Of a stretch of 64,000 nt of DNA, positions 9,586-18,219 are shown one piece after another; position 1 is the first letter of the stretch, and every line of letters begins with the position of its first letter. The position numbers and the translations under genes were made by a program. The notes under the pieces were generated by a model, which made no database searches, was not told where the DNA came from, and saw only the letters and a list, made by a program, of their open reading frames with translations. The DNA is from Alloprevotella sp. OH1205_COT-284 (GTDB lineage Bacteria > Bacteroidota > Bacteroidia > Bacteroidales > Bacteroidaceae). The stretch is taken from NCBI RefSeq assembly GCF_003859795.1, contig NZ_RQYI01000005.1:1-64000 (forward strand). Reading direction: 5' to 3'.

Positions 9586-11061
9586 ATGGATTACTCCCAG
9601 TTTCTCTCCATGCAGGCCGAACTCTCTTTGTTGGCGGTGATCATCGTTCTCTTTGTGGCCGATCTCTTTATGAGTGCCGACAACAAAGGCGGTAAGGGAG
9701 TGTACAACACCCCGCTGCCCGTAGCCTTGTTGGCACTGCACACGCTCTTTCTGCTCTACTCTCTATGCCCTCAGTCCGGTTCATGTCATCACGCGCTGAG
9801 TGCAGGCTCGGCTTTCGGAGGCATGTTTCTCTCCACCCCGATGACAACGATCGTCAAACTCACCCTCAACCTCGGCACGCTCATCGTGTTTCTCATGGCA
9901 CACCGCTGGCTTTCTCGCGAGGAAAACCTCGTCAAGCAGGGTGAGTTCTACATCATCACGCTCTTCACGCTCCTCGGCATGTATTTCATGATGTCGAGCG
10001 GTCACTTCCTCATGTTTTTCATCGGTTTGGAACTTGCTTCCGTACCTATTTCCGCCTTGGTAGCTTTCGACAAGTACCGTTACGAAAGTGCGGAGGCTGC
10101 GGCAAAATTCATTCTGCTCGCTCTTTTCTCGGCATCGCTTTTGCTTTACGGCGTTTCCCTCATTTACGGTTGTTCGGGCAGTCTGTATTTTGCCGACATC
10201 TCTCGTTTCTTCCCCTCCGTCGATGCGCTTTTTCTACTCGGTGTAGCCTTTTTCGTGGCCGGCATGGGTTTCAAGCTCTCTCTTGTTCCGTTCCACCTCT
10301 GGACGGCCGACACCTATCAAGGTGCTCCCACGGTTGTCACGGCTCATCTCAGCGTCCTTTCCAAAGGAGCGGCGGCTTTCACCCTGCTTTCTATCTTGAT
10401 ACACTTCTCTTTCAATGAGATCATCTTTCAAGCGTGGAACGAGGTCTTCGTTTGGCTCATCATCGCCTCCATTACCGTGGGCAACCTTTTTGCCATTCGT
10501 CAGCGCAATCTCAAACGCTTCATGGCTTTTTCCGCCATTTCCCAAGCAGGCTATCTGATACTTCCCATTCTCGGCGGAACGGCACAAGGTATGTCGTCCA
10601 TGGTCTATTACCTCATTGTCTACACCGTAGCCAATTTGGGAGCATTTGCCGTCATCAACACTATCGAACAGCATAGTGGCAAACTCCTCATTGACGACTA
10701 CAACGGACTGTATCGCACCAATCCGAAACTTTCTTTTCTGCTGACGCTCTGCCTTTTTTCCTTGGCCGGCATTCCGCCTTTCGCAGGTTTCTTCTCGAAG
10801 TTCTTTGTATTCATGGCCGCATTCAGTGCAGGTTGGCATTGGGTGGTTTTGGTGGCATTGATCAACACGGTCATCTCCCTTTACTACTACCTCCTCATCG
10901 TTAAAGCCATGTACATTCTTCCCTCCGAAACTCCGATTTCTCCTTTCCGCAGCGATCGCTACACTCGTGCAGCCCTCTTCATCTGCTTGGCGGGAGTCAT
11001 CTTGCTCGGACTCGTCGGAAGCCTCTACACCTACATTGATACCTTCTCATTCGGCGTTTGA
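9586..11061 (+). CDS. nuoN: NADH-quinone oxidoreductase subunit N, proton-pumping subunit
   Basis: A 491-residue antiporter-like membrane subunit and the last gene of the nuo operon. The membrane Glu is in [16 protein letters not shown], near residue 145, and the [16 protein letters not shown] loop is canonical. The operon therefore encodes A, B, CD, H, I, J, K, L, M and N but not E, F or G, so the enzyme lacks the NADH-binding module within this locus. A terminator follows at about 11256. Confidence 0.94.
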   Translation: MDYSQFLSMQAELSLLAVIIVLFVADLFMSADNKGGKGVYNTPLPVALLALHTLFLLYSLCPQSGSCHHALSAGSAFGGMFLSTPMTTIVKLTLNLGTLIVFLMAHRWLSREENLVKQGEFYIITLFTLLGMYFMMSSGHFLMFFIGLELASVPISALVAFDKYRYESAEAAAKFILLALFSASLLLYGVSLIYGCSGSLYFADISRFFPSVDALFLLGVAFFVAGMGFKLSLVPFHLWTADTYQGAPTVVTAHLSVLSKGAAAFTLLSILIHFSFNEIIFQAWNEVFVWLIIASITVGNLFAIRQRNLKRFMAFSAISQAGYLILPILGGTAQGMSSMVYYLIVYTVANLGAFAVINTIEQHSGKLLIDDYNGLYRTNPKLSFLLTLCLFSLAGIPPFAGFFSKFFVFMAAFSAGWHWVVLVALINTVISLYYYLLIVKAMYILPSETPISPFRSDRYTRAALFICLAGVILLGLVGSLYTYIDTFSFGV

Positions 11062-11152
11062 GAAAAGAGCTTGCTTTACGTTCTTTCTTAAAGCCGCGAG
11101 CGATGTGGCTGCTTGTTCATTTCATTGCAGCACATCAACATTCATCGGAGTT

Positions 11153-11233
11153 ATGATACGCAGACGCCCCCTATTCTTCCTTCTATTTCTTCTCCGGATG
11201 AGTGTCGCCTATGCGCAAGAGGAACTTCATTAA
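11153..11233 (+). CDS. Signal-peptide micro-ORF (26 residues)
   Basis: ATG at 11153 follows a CGGAG by a few nt and opens 26 codons. The product is almost only a signal peptide: three arginines, the hydrophobic run PLFFLLFLL, a small-residue site AYA and then QEELH and stop. It lies 92 nt after nuoN and 23 nt before the terminator, so it would be the last frame of the nuo transcript. It may be the relic of a secreted gene whose body has been deleted, or a true small peptide. I do not recognise it. Confidence 0.3.
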   Translation: MIRRRPLFFLLFLLRMSVAYAQEELH

Positions 11234-11255
11234 CACTTTCCTCAATACAGAGAGA

Positions 11256-11300
11256 AAAGAGCAGAATGTGTTTTCATACATTCTGCTCTTTCTCTTTTTA
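11256..11300 (+). terminator. Rho-independent terminator of the nuo operon
   Basis: A 14-bp perfect stem (11256-11269 with 11278-11291, core AGAGCAGAATGT) is followed by a T-rich tail. It sits between the convergent nuo and smpB genes; the A-run on its left could also give some termination for the minus strand. Confidence 0.85.
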
Positions 11301-11363
11301 CTTTTCCACCACTTCGTGTCAGTGACTGCAAAAAACGGTTGTTGCTCTTGTCAAAGAGCATTT

Positions 11364-11840
11364 TCAAAACCGTTTGACAAAGCGATCGAGTTCGCGTTTG
11401 TCTTCTCTCTCGCGAATGGAGGCTCGTTTGTCAAATTCTTTTTTTCCTCGACAAAGTGCAATATCGAGCTTTGCACGTCCCTTATTGTCAATAAACAATT
11501 GAAGCGGAACGATGGTGTAGCCCGGCGAAAGCGTATCGTTACGCAAGGACTGAATTTCTTTTTTGTTGAGCAATAACTTTCGATCTCGCCGCGTGGCGTG
11601 ATTGTTGTAAGTACCGTCGGCATACTCGGCGATATACATGTTTTTCACCCACATCTCTCCATTGTGAATGAAGCAGAACGTATCGACCAGCGATGCCTTT
11701 CCGGCACGTATACTTTTGATCTCCGTGCCCGTCAAGACAATACCGGCCATATACTTGTCGATGATTTCATAGTCAAATGTTGCCCGTTTGTTTTTGATAC
11801 GGATTGCGGGTATTTTTTTTCCGTTGCTTTGTTTAGCCAT
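11364..11840 (-). CDS. smpB: SsrA-binding protein SmpB
   Basis: A 158-residue RNA-binding protein that delivers tmRNA to stalled ribosomes for trans-translation. The family core is clear: [16 protein letters not shown] near the start, [16 protein letters not shown] near residues 37-52, and the basic C-terminal tail with [10 protein letters not shown] that folds in the mRNA channel. Length is normal. Its first 8 nt overlap the end of the DMP19-like gene upstream, so it is the last gene of a three-gene minus-strand operon. Confidence 0.95.
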   Translation of the reverse strand: MAKQSNGKKIPAIRIKNKRATFDYEIIDKYMAGIVLTGTEIKSIRAGKASLVDTFCFIHNGEMWVKNMYIAEYADGTYNNHATRRDRKLLLNKKEIQSLRNDTLSPGYTIVPLQLFIDNKGRAKLDIALCRGKKEFDKRASIREREDKRELDRFVKRF

Positions 11841-12339
11841 TCGTTATTTCGATGAAGTCGTGAATGTGTTCGTCCAAATAATAAGCGATGCGAGTGGTAT
11901 ATTCCTCTTCTTTCTCCATAAATTCATCGTCGAGATCTTCAAAAGCGGGATATTGCTCATAGAGTGCCATAAACTCCTCATCACTGCACGGTTTTGTGAG
12001 GACTTCGGCATACAATTCATAGAGTTCACGGGCTTTATAGAGAAATTTGGAGAAATCTTTCAGTCCCCAAAGACGCATGGCCTTGGCAAAGGGATTGAGA
12101 AAGAAGAAAGGGCCATAACCGTTGTGGATCAACTGAATGAAACCGCCGTCGCAAAGTTCGTCGCGCAAAATCACATACCCCCACAGGGTAATCTGATCGG
12201 GTTCGAGTTTTGAGAAAGCTTCAACCGTCATTTCACCGCCGACGGATGCCGCAATACCGTCCGTCACCAAACGAATGAAAGCATCCATTCCTTCGCCGGC
12301 GGCCTGTTGCAACGAGGTGTTGTCTATTTTTATCTTCAT
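11833..12339 (-). CDS. DMP19-like (DUF4375-type) protein
   Basis: A 168-residue soluble acidic protein without signal peptide or membrane segment. The layout fits the DMP19/DUF4375 group: a segment with [17 protein letters not shown], then a hydrophobic and helical part, then a Glu/Asp-rich C-terminus. The family takes its name from a DNA-mimic protein of Neisseria, but most members have no known role and I do not infer one here. It overlaps the helicase stop by 4 nt (ATGA) and smpB by 8 nt, so the three proteins are translated together. Confidence 0.6.
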   Translation of the reverse strand: MKIKIDNTSLQQAAGEGMDAFIRLVTDGIAASVGGEMTVEAFSKLEPDQITLWGYVILRDELCDGGFIQLIHNGYGPFFFLNPFAKAMRLWGLKDFSKFLYKARELYELYAEVLTKPCSDEEFMALYEQYPAFEDLDDEFMEKEEEYTTRIAYYLDEHIHDFIEITNG

Positions 12340-13655
12340 CGTTTCATTTCTTCGATAATCGTTTTCATTCCTTTGATTTTCTCTCCTCCGATCTGCTTCA
12401 ACAAAGCATTGAGGGCACTCCGTTTCACGGCGGCATAAGCGGCATGATCCGCCAAGTCTATGCGCCCGATGCGCTCGGCATTGAGCCCTCCCTTTTTACA
12501 TAGAAATCCCAACACATCGGCTTTCGAAAGTTTGTCTTTCTTCCCGCGACCGATGTAGAGCACCGTCCATTCCGGCCGGCAAGGGCGAGGGGTGATTTCA
12601 TCGACGGAAAGCACACTGTGTTCCTTGACAAAATCGGGAACAACCTCATCCGGAGAAATCAGCAAATAGGCCGTCCCCGTGTCTTCCCAACGCGCTGTGC
12701 GTCCGGAACGATGAGTGAATGAGGCTTCGTCAAGAGGAAGATGATAGTGTACGATCGCCCGCACCATGGGGATGTCCAAACCTCTTGCGGCCAAATCGGT
12801 GCTTACCAAAATCGTGGCCGCTCCCGCCCTGAAACGATACAAAGCACGCTCACGCATGTCCTGCGGCATGCCTCCGTGATAGACCACAGCGGAGAATGAA
12901 GCCTCAGACAGAAAACGTCCTATTCTCTCGGCACTTTCACGATGACTGACAAAAACGATGACACTTTCCTGCCTTATATGCGTCAGCAATCGGGCAAGCG
13001 TGTCGAGTTTGTCTTTTTCCGGAGAGCGAACGGTGCAAATGCTCAAACGCTCTTGGAGAGAAGTGTTGTCGTCGAGATAGTCGATGGTTTGAAACTTGCG
13101 TCCTTTCAACAACGTCGGTGGGGTTGAAAGCTCCGCCGACGTTTGATCGGTTTGTTTCTCTGCCTCAAAGCGTGTGGCCGAGGTCAGTATCACTTGCGGC
13201 GTGTTGGCAAATTCCAGACCGATACGATCCATTTCGTCACGAAATCCCAATTCCAAACATTTGTCGTATTCATCGACTACGATCGTATGAGTGGACAAGT
13301 GTCGAAGATTTCCCTTGCCGATATGGTCCAGCAAGCGACCGGGCGTGGCAAAAACAATGTGGGGCTTTATTTCGCGCAAACGCCGATGTTCTTCCATCGC
13401 CGGACGTCCTCCATAAAGGCTCATGCCGCGAAATTGCGGCGCATTTTCCTTAAAAACGGCTTCCACCTGCAATGCCAATTCTCGGCTCGGCAACACTACC
13501 ACGGCCTGCAAACGATCGGCAACAGGGTCGAGGCCTTTGATCACGGGCAATAAGTAGGCCAACGTCTTTCCACTCCCGGTGGGAGAGAGCAACAAAATGT
13601 TTTTCTTTTTTTCGACGGCAGCAACGGCCGTTTCCTGCATGGGGGTAAGCGTCAT
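12336..13655 (-). CDS. dbpA: DEAD-box RNA helicase, DbpA-like
   Basis: A 439-residue RNA helicase. Motif I is SPTGSGKT, motif II is VDEYDKC (DEYD in place of DEAD), motif III is TSAT, and motif VI is HRSGRTAR. The C-terminal ~75 residues, including RIGRIDLADHAAYA, fit the DbpA RNA-binding domain that recognises 23S rRNA helix 92, so a role in large-subunit assembly is likely. I chose the ATG at 13655 because it begins just before the Q-motif (LTPMQ); an upstream extension to 13781 is Cys/Ser-rich and lacks family support. It is the first gene of an operon with DMP19-like and smpB. Confidence 0.85.
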   Translation of the reverse strand: MTLTPMQETAVAAVEKKKNILLLSPTGSGKTLAYLLPVIKGLDPVADRLQAVVVLPSRELALQVEAVFKENAPQFRGMSLYGGRPAMEEHRRLREIKPHIVFATPGRLLDHIGKGNLRHLSTHTIVVDEYDKCLELGFRDEMDRIGLEFANTPQVILTSATRFEAEKQTDQTSAELSTPPTLLKGRKFQTIDYLDDNTSLQERLSICTVRSPEKDKLDTLARLLTHIRQESVIVFVSHRESAERIGRFLSEASFSAVVYHGGMPQDMRERALYRFRAGAATILVSTDLAARGLDIPMVRAIVHYHLPLDEASFTHRSGRTARWEDTGTAYLLISPDEVVPDFVKEHSVLSVDEITPRPCRPEWTVLYIGRGKKDKLSKADVLGFLCKKGGLNAERIGRIDLADHAAYAAVKRSALNALLKQIGGEKIKGMKTIIEEMKR

Positions 13656-13908
13656 GGCGATAAGATAGAAAAAGGGCTGTGCCGGTGACGATGATGAAAC
13701 TCCGAGTAGTAAGGATTTGAGCGCCCACACACCCTCTGTAATCCGACTTCCACACGATAAAATGCAGTATCGGCACGCCATTGGATGAAGAGCCTTCTCG
13801 GTGATTCTGAAAAAATTGATGAGTATCCCAATCTAACCAGCACAGCCTAAGGCTTGATTTTATCAAAATGGTGCGAGCACCATGATCAATCTCTCTTGAT
13901 TGTGAGAG
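13656..13908 (-). other. Long 5' leader of the helicase operon
   Basis: About 245 nt separate the predicted transcription start near 13902 from the helicase ATG. A small hairpin GGTGC-GA-GCACC lies at about 13870-13881. Long leaders are known on cold-shock helicase mRNAs in other bacteria; a similar role here is inference. Confidence 0.35.
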
Positions 13909-13939
13909 CAAAGATAAACCATTATTTCATGATTACAAA
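13909..13939 (-). promoter_or_regulatory. Promoter of the helicase-DMP19-smpB operon
   Basis: Read on the minus strand: TTTG (13939-13936), 19 bp, TATCTTTG (13916-13909). Exact match to the Bacteroidetes consensus. Confidence 0.75.
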
Positions 13940-14170
13940 AAAAACAGGCTACTTTTTTATCGGACACTCATCGTTCGCGGCATATCTGCCTCAACAAATC
14001 GCGAAACACCCTCAAAAGCGAACGCTCTCCCATGCCGTCATTTCTCGTCGAACGCTCCGCCGCCCTTCCTTCGCTTCCCCGGCTTCCTCCGCCGATGAAA
14101 CCGCCCTTTTCAAATCGAGGATAGCTCACGATATGGCTCTCTCTATGATCATCTCATGAAATTACCAAAA
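13940..14170. other. Intergenic, no gene seen
   Basis: I see no gene, RNA or repeat in this stretch between the helicase promoter and dispersed element A. Confidence 0.5.
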
Positions 14171-14644
14171 AACCTACACTATGCCTTGCATCTCTCTGCA
14201 TTTCAACAACATGCGAGTGTATACGGGCGTTTTTCGATATACATTGAAAGAAGCTAAGTACGTGATACACAAACAAAAACGAATGTAGACAGATTTTCCC
14301 AAAACCTACACTGCCTACACGAACGATTTCGAGCCTTTGCACGCCTTCCCGATGCCTTGTGTAGAATGTAACAACGAATGTAGGTAATTCCCCACGTTGT
14401 CTACATTCGCAACAGCCTAAATATCTGCCCCTTAACATCAACAGTGTAGATAATGTAGACAAAAAGAAGATAAACTCCCTGTAAGGAGTGAAAGTTGTTT
14501 TTTTTCTCGAAGTATTATCCCGATTTCTCTTCGGATTGGTCGGATATACTTTGGAGCGTCGAAGCGCATCTTACCCAAGGAGTAGTGCAAACGGAGTAAC
14601 GAGTAGAAAAATCTGTCACAGACCTAAATTCCGCAGGTTCCTGC
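14171..14644 (+). repeat. Dispersed ~475-bp non-coding element, copy A
   Basis: First of three copies (others at 32953-33428 reversed and 51211-51691). It has no gene. Conserved parts in order: a segment with CCTACACT, AATGTAGACAG (14282), CCTACAC, GCACGCC then CCGATG, 9-bp inverted arms CGAATGTAG (14375-14383) and CTACATTCG (14401-14409), AATATCTG, GTGTAGA-TAATGTAGAC (about 14443-14460), a hairpin CTCC/GGAG (14475-14488) followed by eight T (14498-14505), and a 3' part with AAGGAGTAGTGCAAACG, GTAACGAGTAGAAA and GACCTAAATT. It may be a structured RNA gene or a non-autonomous mobile element. Confidence 0.8.
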
Positions 14645-14783
14645 TTGCTTCCCTTTTCGGCAATTCGGAGTTTCGGTATGACTTAAAAAAATCTTTTCTC
14701 ACGTATGGGTTCCTTTTCCACTATCGAGAATAGCGTTTAAGCATTGGTAGGCGATATTCCGTTTAAGTCGATTGGTGTGCAGA

Positions 14784-14826
14784 TTAAAAAAAGAAGTCGT
14801 GCCCAACTCATGGTTTGACACGACTT
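14784..14826 (-). terminator. Terminator of efp
   Basis: On the minus strand a stem AAGTCGTG/CACGACTT (14826-14819 with 14801-14794), closed further by an imperfect inner stem, is followed by a run of T. It lies about 30 nt after the efp stop. Confidence 0.8.
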
Positions 14827-14856
14827 TGCTTGGTTGTTCTGCTTATCGCAAAAGCA

Positions 14857-15423
14857 TTATCCTTTCACACGGTTTTGGTAAGAACCGTCGCGAGTATCCA
14901 CTTCGACGAGTTCGCCTGTTTCGATGAAGAGGGGAACACGGATTTTGGCCCCCGTTTCGAGCGTGGCGTCTTTGAGGGTGTTGGTGGCGGTGTCGCCACG
15001 CAGGCCGGGCTCGGTGTAGTCGATGCGGAGTACCACCTTGATAGGCATTTCGGCGTAGAGAATGGTTTCGGTCGAAGCATCGCTCACAACGGTCACGATG
15101 TCGCCTTCTTTCATGTATTCCACACCGGTGATCAAATCGCGGGCGATGGGCACTTGGTCAAAAGTTTCTTGGTTCATGAAGAGGAAGTCGTCGCCCTCTT
15201 GATAGAGATATTGATAGGGACGACGCTCCACGCGCACGTCTTCAAGCGACTCGCCGATGTTGAAACGCTTTTCGAGCACGCGACCGCTCACCACGTCTTT
15301 GAGGGTGGTGCGCATGATGGTGTTACCCTTACCGGGCTTAACGTGGAGGAAGTCGATACAGAAGTAGAGTTTGCCGTCCATGCGGATGCAAACGCCCTTC
15401 TTGATGTCCTGAGATTTAATCAT
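14857..15423 (-). CDS. efp: Elongation factor P
   Basis: A 188-residue translation factor that binds between the P and E sites and relieves stalling at proline stretches. Three beta-barrel domains are expected for this length. The tip loop that enters the peptidyl-transferase centre reads HVKPGKGN, with the lysine at residue 32 equivalent to the modified Lys34 of E. coli EF-P. The ending IETGELVEVDTRDG is the typical C-terminal signature. It appears to be a single-gene unit with its own promoter box and terminator. No modification enzyme is visible in the window. Confidence 0.95.
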   Translation of the reverse strand: MIKSQDIKKGVCIRMDGKLYFCIDFLHVKPGKGNTIMRTTLKDVVSGRVLEKRFNIGESLEDVRVERRPYQYLYQEGDDFLFMNQETFDQVPIARDLITGVEYMKEGDIVTVVSDASTETILYAEMPIKVVLRIDYTEPGLRGDTATNTLKDATLETGAKIRVPLFIETGELVEVDTRDGSYQNRVKG

Positions 15424-15465
15424 GAGTTTATCTTAAAATAGAGTTTTGAGTTGCTTTTGCAGCTG

Positions 15466-15473
15466 CAAATTTA
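15466..15473 (-). promoter_or_regulatory. Probable efp -7 element
   Basis: TAAATTTG on the minus strand fits TAnnTTTG and lies about 43 nt before the efp ATG. The -33 box is weak (TTG-like near 15490), so confidence is moderate. Confidence 0.45.
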
Positions 15474-15521
15474 GCGATTTTTTTTGACAGACAAGACGTT
15501 GGGTTCATATTTTCGCCATGG

Positions 15522-18080
15522 CTATCGCGTGTGTACATCGAGTTGGGGGAAAGGAATTTCGATGTTGTTGCGGTTGAGTGTGTTGTAGATGGCCTCGCGA
15601 GCTCGCGAAAGTGTTCCGGCGCGCACCTCGACCAGCACCCAGAACCAAACGGTGAGATTGACGCTGCTTTCGCCAAACTCGGCAAACGAAACGCCGATGT
15701 CCGTATCGGGCTTGAACAACGAACGGCCGTCGGGCAAGGGTTCGTTGAGCGGTTCAAGACTGGCGATGATCAGGCGGCGCACCTGTTCCACATCGGAGCC
15801 ATAGGCCACGCCGACCGGTATCTTGACCATTTCGTAGGCGTTGTTGCGCGTGAGGTTTTTGAAGTTTTTATTGAAAAGCTGCGTGTTGAGAAAAGCGATG
15901 ACCGACCCGTCGAGCGTGGTGACCTGCGTGCTCTGATAAGAGATGCTCTCCACGCGTCCCGTCACGCCGTCGCATTCGATGAAATCGCCCACGCGGATGC
16001 GTCCCGTCATGAGAGAGATGCCGTAGAAGAAGTTTTCGAGCAGGTCTTTCATGGCAAACCCCATACCCGTGGCCAAACCGGCCGTGACGATCGATATGCC
16101 GCTCTTGGGTACTTGCAGCAAGATCAACGCATACAGCACGTAGGCACCCCACACGAGAATGGCGATGACGTTGTTGGCAAGGGTGAAGTTGTATTGATAG
16201 TCGGGCAGGCGGTTGCGCATTTTGGTGATGTGCTGATAGAAAGAGCGCGCCGCGTAGTTGAGATAGCGAAACACAAACCACAACGATCCGACGAGGGTGA
16301 GTTTCAAGAGGGAAAGCTGAATGACACCTTTGCGGTCGATGAAATTGTAGTCAAAAAACTCTCGAACGACATCGGTCATTTCAAACACGCCGGCGGCATA
16401 CCACACACTCAGCGGCACGGAAAGAACTCCCAAAGTGGGCAAAAGGGCGCGTTTGACAAAATCGAAACTCCATGTGCGCGGAATGTATGCTCCCGTTCGG
16501 ATGCGCAAGAGCAGCACTTCATCTCCGACGATGTCGCCACCGGTATCCGACAGATGCGCCTTAATCTTACGCAACACAAAGATGCGTTCGTAGCGTTCCA
16601 TGAGGTAATATCCTCCCATGATCGTTTGCGTGGCGGCCAGTTGAAACATCCACCACACCATCACCTGCACCGCCATCAGCACGAAGCCCGTCCAAGCCAT
16701 CACCGTGGCCACACACATGGCCAGCATCGCCACGGCCGAATAGAGAATGTCGCTCGTGGGCATACTGCCTTTGGGAACGCGAAGCGTGCGCACCTGCCAC
16801 ACCGAGAAGATCAGCAACAACGGCGGAAAGAGAAGTGCCACCACCGTGTTGGGAACGAAAAGCACGCGAAACGACACCACGATGAAAGCCATGATGATAA
16901 AAGGCAGATAAAGCCGAAGACCGAGGCCGACTTGGCGCACATTGAGGCGCACCAGCAGCGACACCACCACGGCCAGTGCCAACCAAGCGATATTGGTCAT
17001 CAGTCCGAGTGCCATGAGAATGAAACTTCTATCGACAAACAAACGTACCAACATAATGGAGGCGGCAAAGAAGAAAAGTCCCAAAGCGGTGAAGTAGATG
17101 GGACGCTTTCGCCTGAAATCGGCAGGCAACCAGCGGCGCGGCATCAGTCGCAAAATGGCGTTGCTCAGCGCAATGGCCACGGCCACATAGCCCAAGATGA
17201 AGAGCAGCATGAATGTGACCACGGGGCCGCGCCATTCGCTGTAAGTCGAAGGAAGTCCGTCGAGCGAAGAATATTTCTGCACCAAATCGCTTTTGGCAAT
17301 GGTATAGGCGTCGGAAAAGTTACGCAAGATGCCGAAATAGTTCTGCCCGCCGGTGAGAAATATGCTCTGCTGCATCTGCTTATAGCGCGCCATGGCATAG
17401 GAATTCAATCGCTCCACCTTTTCTTTGACGGCGATGTAATAGGCTTTGTCGCGATTGAGCTGCTCGTCAAGTGTCTGCAAACGCCGTTGCAGTTCTTTGA
17501 GAATTTTCAAGGCGACGGCTCTGTCTTCGCGTTGTTTGGGGGTGAGGGTGTAGGCTTCCGAAAGGAGGTTGATACTGTCGGCCACGAGTTTGGCCTGCTC
17601 GGCGTTAATTGTCAAAGTGTCGAGGGCGGCACTGACGACTTGCGTGTTGAGCGAAACACCCTCCCCTCTCGTCACTGAGGGCGGCAGCTCTTCGAGCGAA
17701 CGCACCAGACGCGCATAGCGGTCAATCTCTGTGCGCAACTGCTTTTGCGTCGTCGAAAAAGGCAGGAGTTCGTCGGTGAGGAGCCGATAGAGTTCGGTGG
17801 CCTGTCCGCAGGCGTAAGAAATGTCGAAAGTGTAGTCTTCCTTTTGGGAATAGAGCATCAGCGCGATCTGCTCGGAGCGTTGCATATAGTCCACGAGTTG
17901 CGCGTGCTGGTTTCGGCTCTCGTCTTCGAGGCGTTTGATGTAAGCTTTCTTCTCCGCATGGTTTTGTTCCAACTCGGCACGAAGCACACCAAGCGTGCGT
18001 GCCAAATCGCGCTCCTTCAAAACCGAGAATGCCGGGAGCAAGAGGAGAAAAAAGCAGAAAACGACAGAAATTCTTTTCAT
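15522..18080 (-). CDS. Large mechanosensitive ion channel of the MscS family
   Basis: An 852-residue membrane protein, far longer than MscS itself (~286) and in the MscK/YbdG-like size class. It has a signal peptide (residues 1-20), then about 250 residues of charged helical, probably coiled-coil, periplasmic sequence, a block of many membrane helices, and the MscS core near residues 650-780: GMGFAMKDLLENFFYG (pore-lining helix region) followed by the beta domain GDFIECDGVTGRVE. I chose the ATG at 18080 because a signal peptide begins there. It lies 139 nt after the ABC permease and is probably the last gene of the long minus-strand unit. Confidence 0.88.
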   Translation of the reverse strand: MKRISVVFCFFLLLLPAFSVLKERDLARTLGVLRAELEQNHAEKKAYIKRLEDESRNQHAQLVDYMQRSEQIALMLYSQKEDYTFDISYACGQATELYRLLTDELLPFSTTQKQLRTEIDRYARLVRSLEELPPSVTRGEGVSLNTQVVSAALDTLTINAEQAKLVADSINLLSEAYTLTPKQREDRAVALKILKELQRRLQTLDEQLNRDKAYYIAVKEKVERLNSYAMARYKQMQQSIFLTGGQNYFGILRNFSDAYTIAKSDLVQKYSSLDGLPSTYSEWRGPVVTFMLLFILGYVAVAIALSNAILRLMPRRWLPADFRRKRPIYFTALGLFFFAASIMLVRLFVDRSFILMALGLMTNIAWLALAVVVSLLVRLNVRQVGLGLRLYLPFIIMAFIVVSFRVLFVPNTVVALLFPPLLLIFSVWQVRTLRVPKGSMPTSDILYSAVAMLAMCVATVMAWTGFVLMAVQVMVWWMFQLAATQTIMGGYYLMERYERIFVLRKIKAHLSDTGGDIVGDEVLLLRIRTGAYIPRTWSFDFVKRALLPTLGVLSVPLSVWYAAGVFEMTDVVREFFDYNFIDRKGVIQLSLLKLTLVGSLWFVFRYLNYAARSFYQHITKMRNRLPDYQYNFTLANNVIAILVWGAYVLYALILLQVPKSGISIVTAGLATGMGFAMKDLLENFFYGISLMTGRIRVGDFIECDGVTGRVESISYQSTQVTTLDGSVIAFLNTQLFNKNFKNLTRNNAYEMVKIPVGVAYGSDVEQVRRLIIASLEPLNEPLPDGRSLFKPDTDIGVSFAEFGESSVNLTVWFWVLVEVRAGTLSRAREAIYNTLNRNNIEIPFPQLDVHTR

Positions 18081-18219
18081 GATGTTGAAAATGAAAGTGG
18101 AGAAGTTGCCCTTGCCGGCAGACTTCTCCGAGAGTGACGTTCGAGGTGAGGGGGTCTTTCTTCCGACGGCAAAAACGGAAAAGGAAAGACTCGAAATCCA
18201 CACGAGCGAACTTTTCCTA

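Noticed and set aside
15531-17678. A 715-codon plus-strand open frame opposite the MscS-like gene
   Set aside because: Its sequence is rich in His, Arg and Gln as expected for the antisense of a GC-biased coding strand, and the minus strand encodes a clear channel protein.
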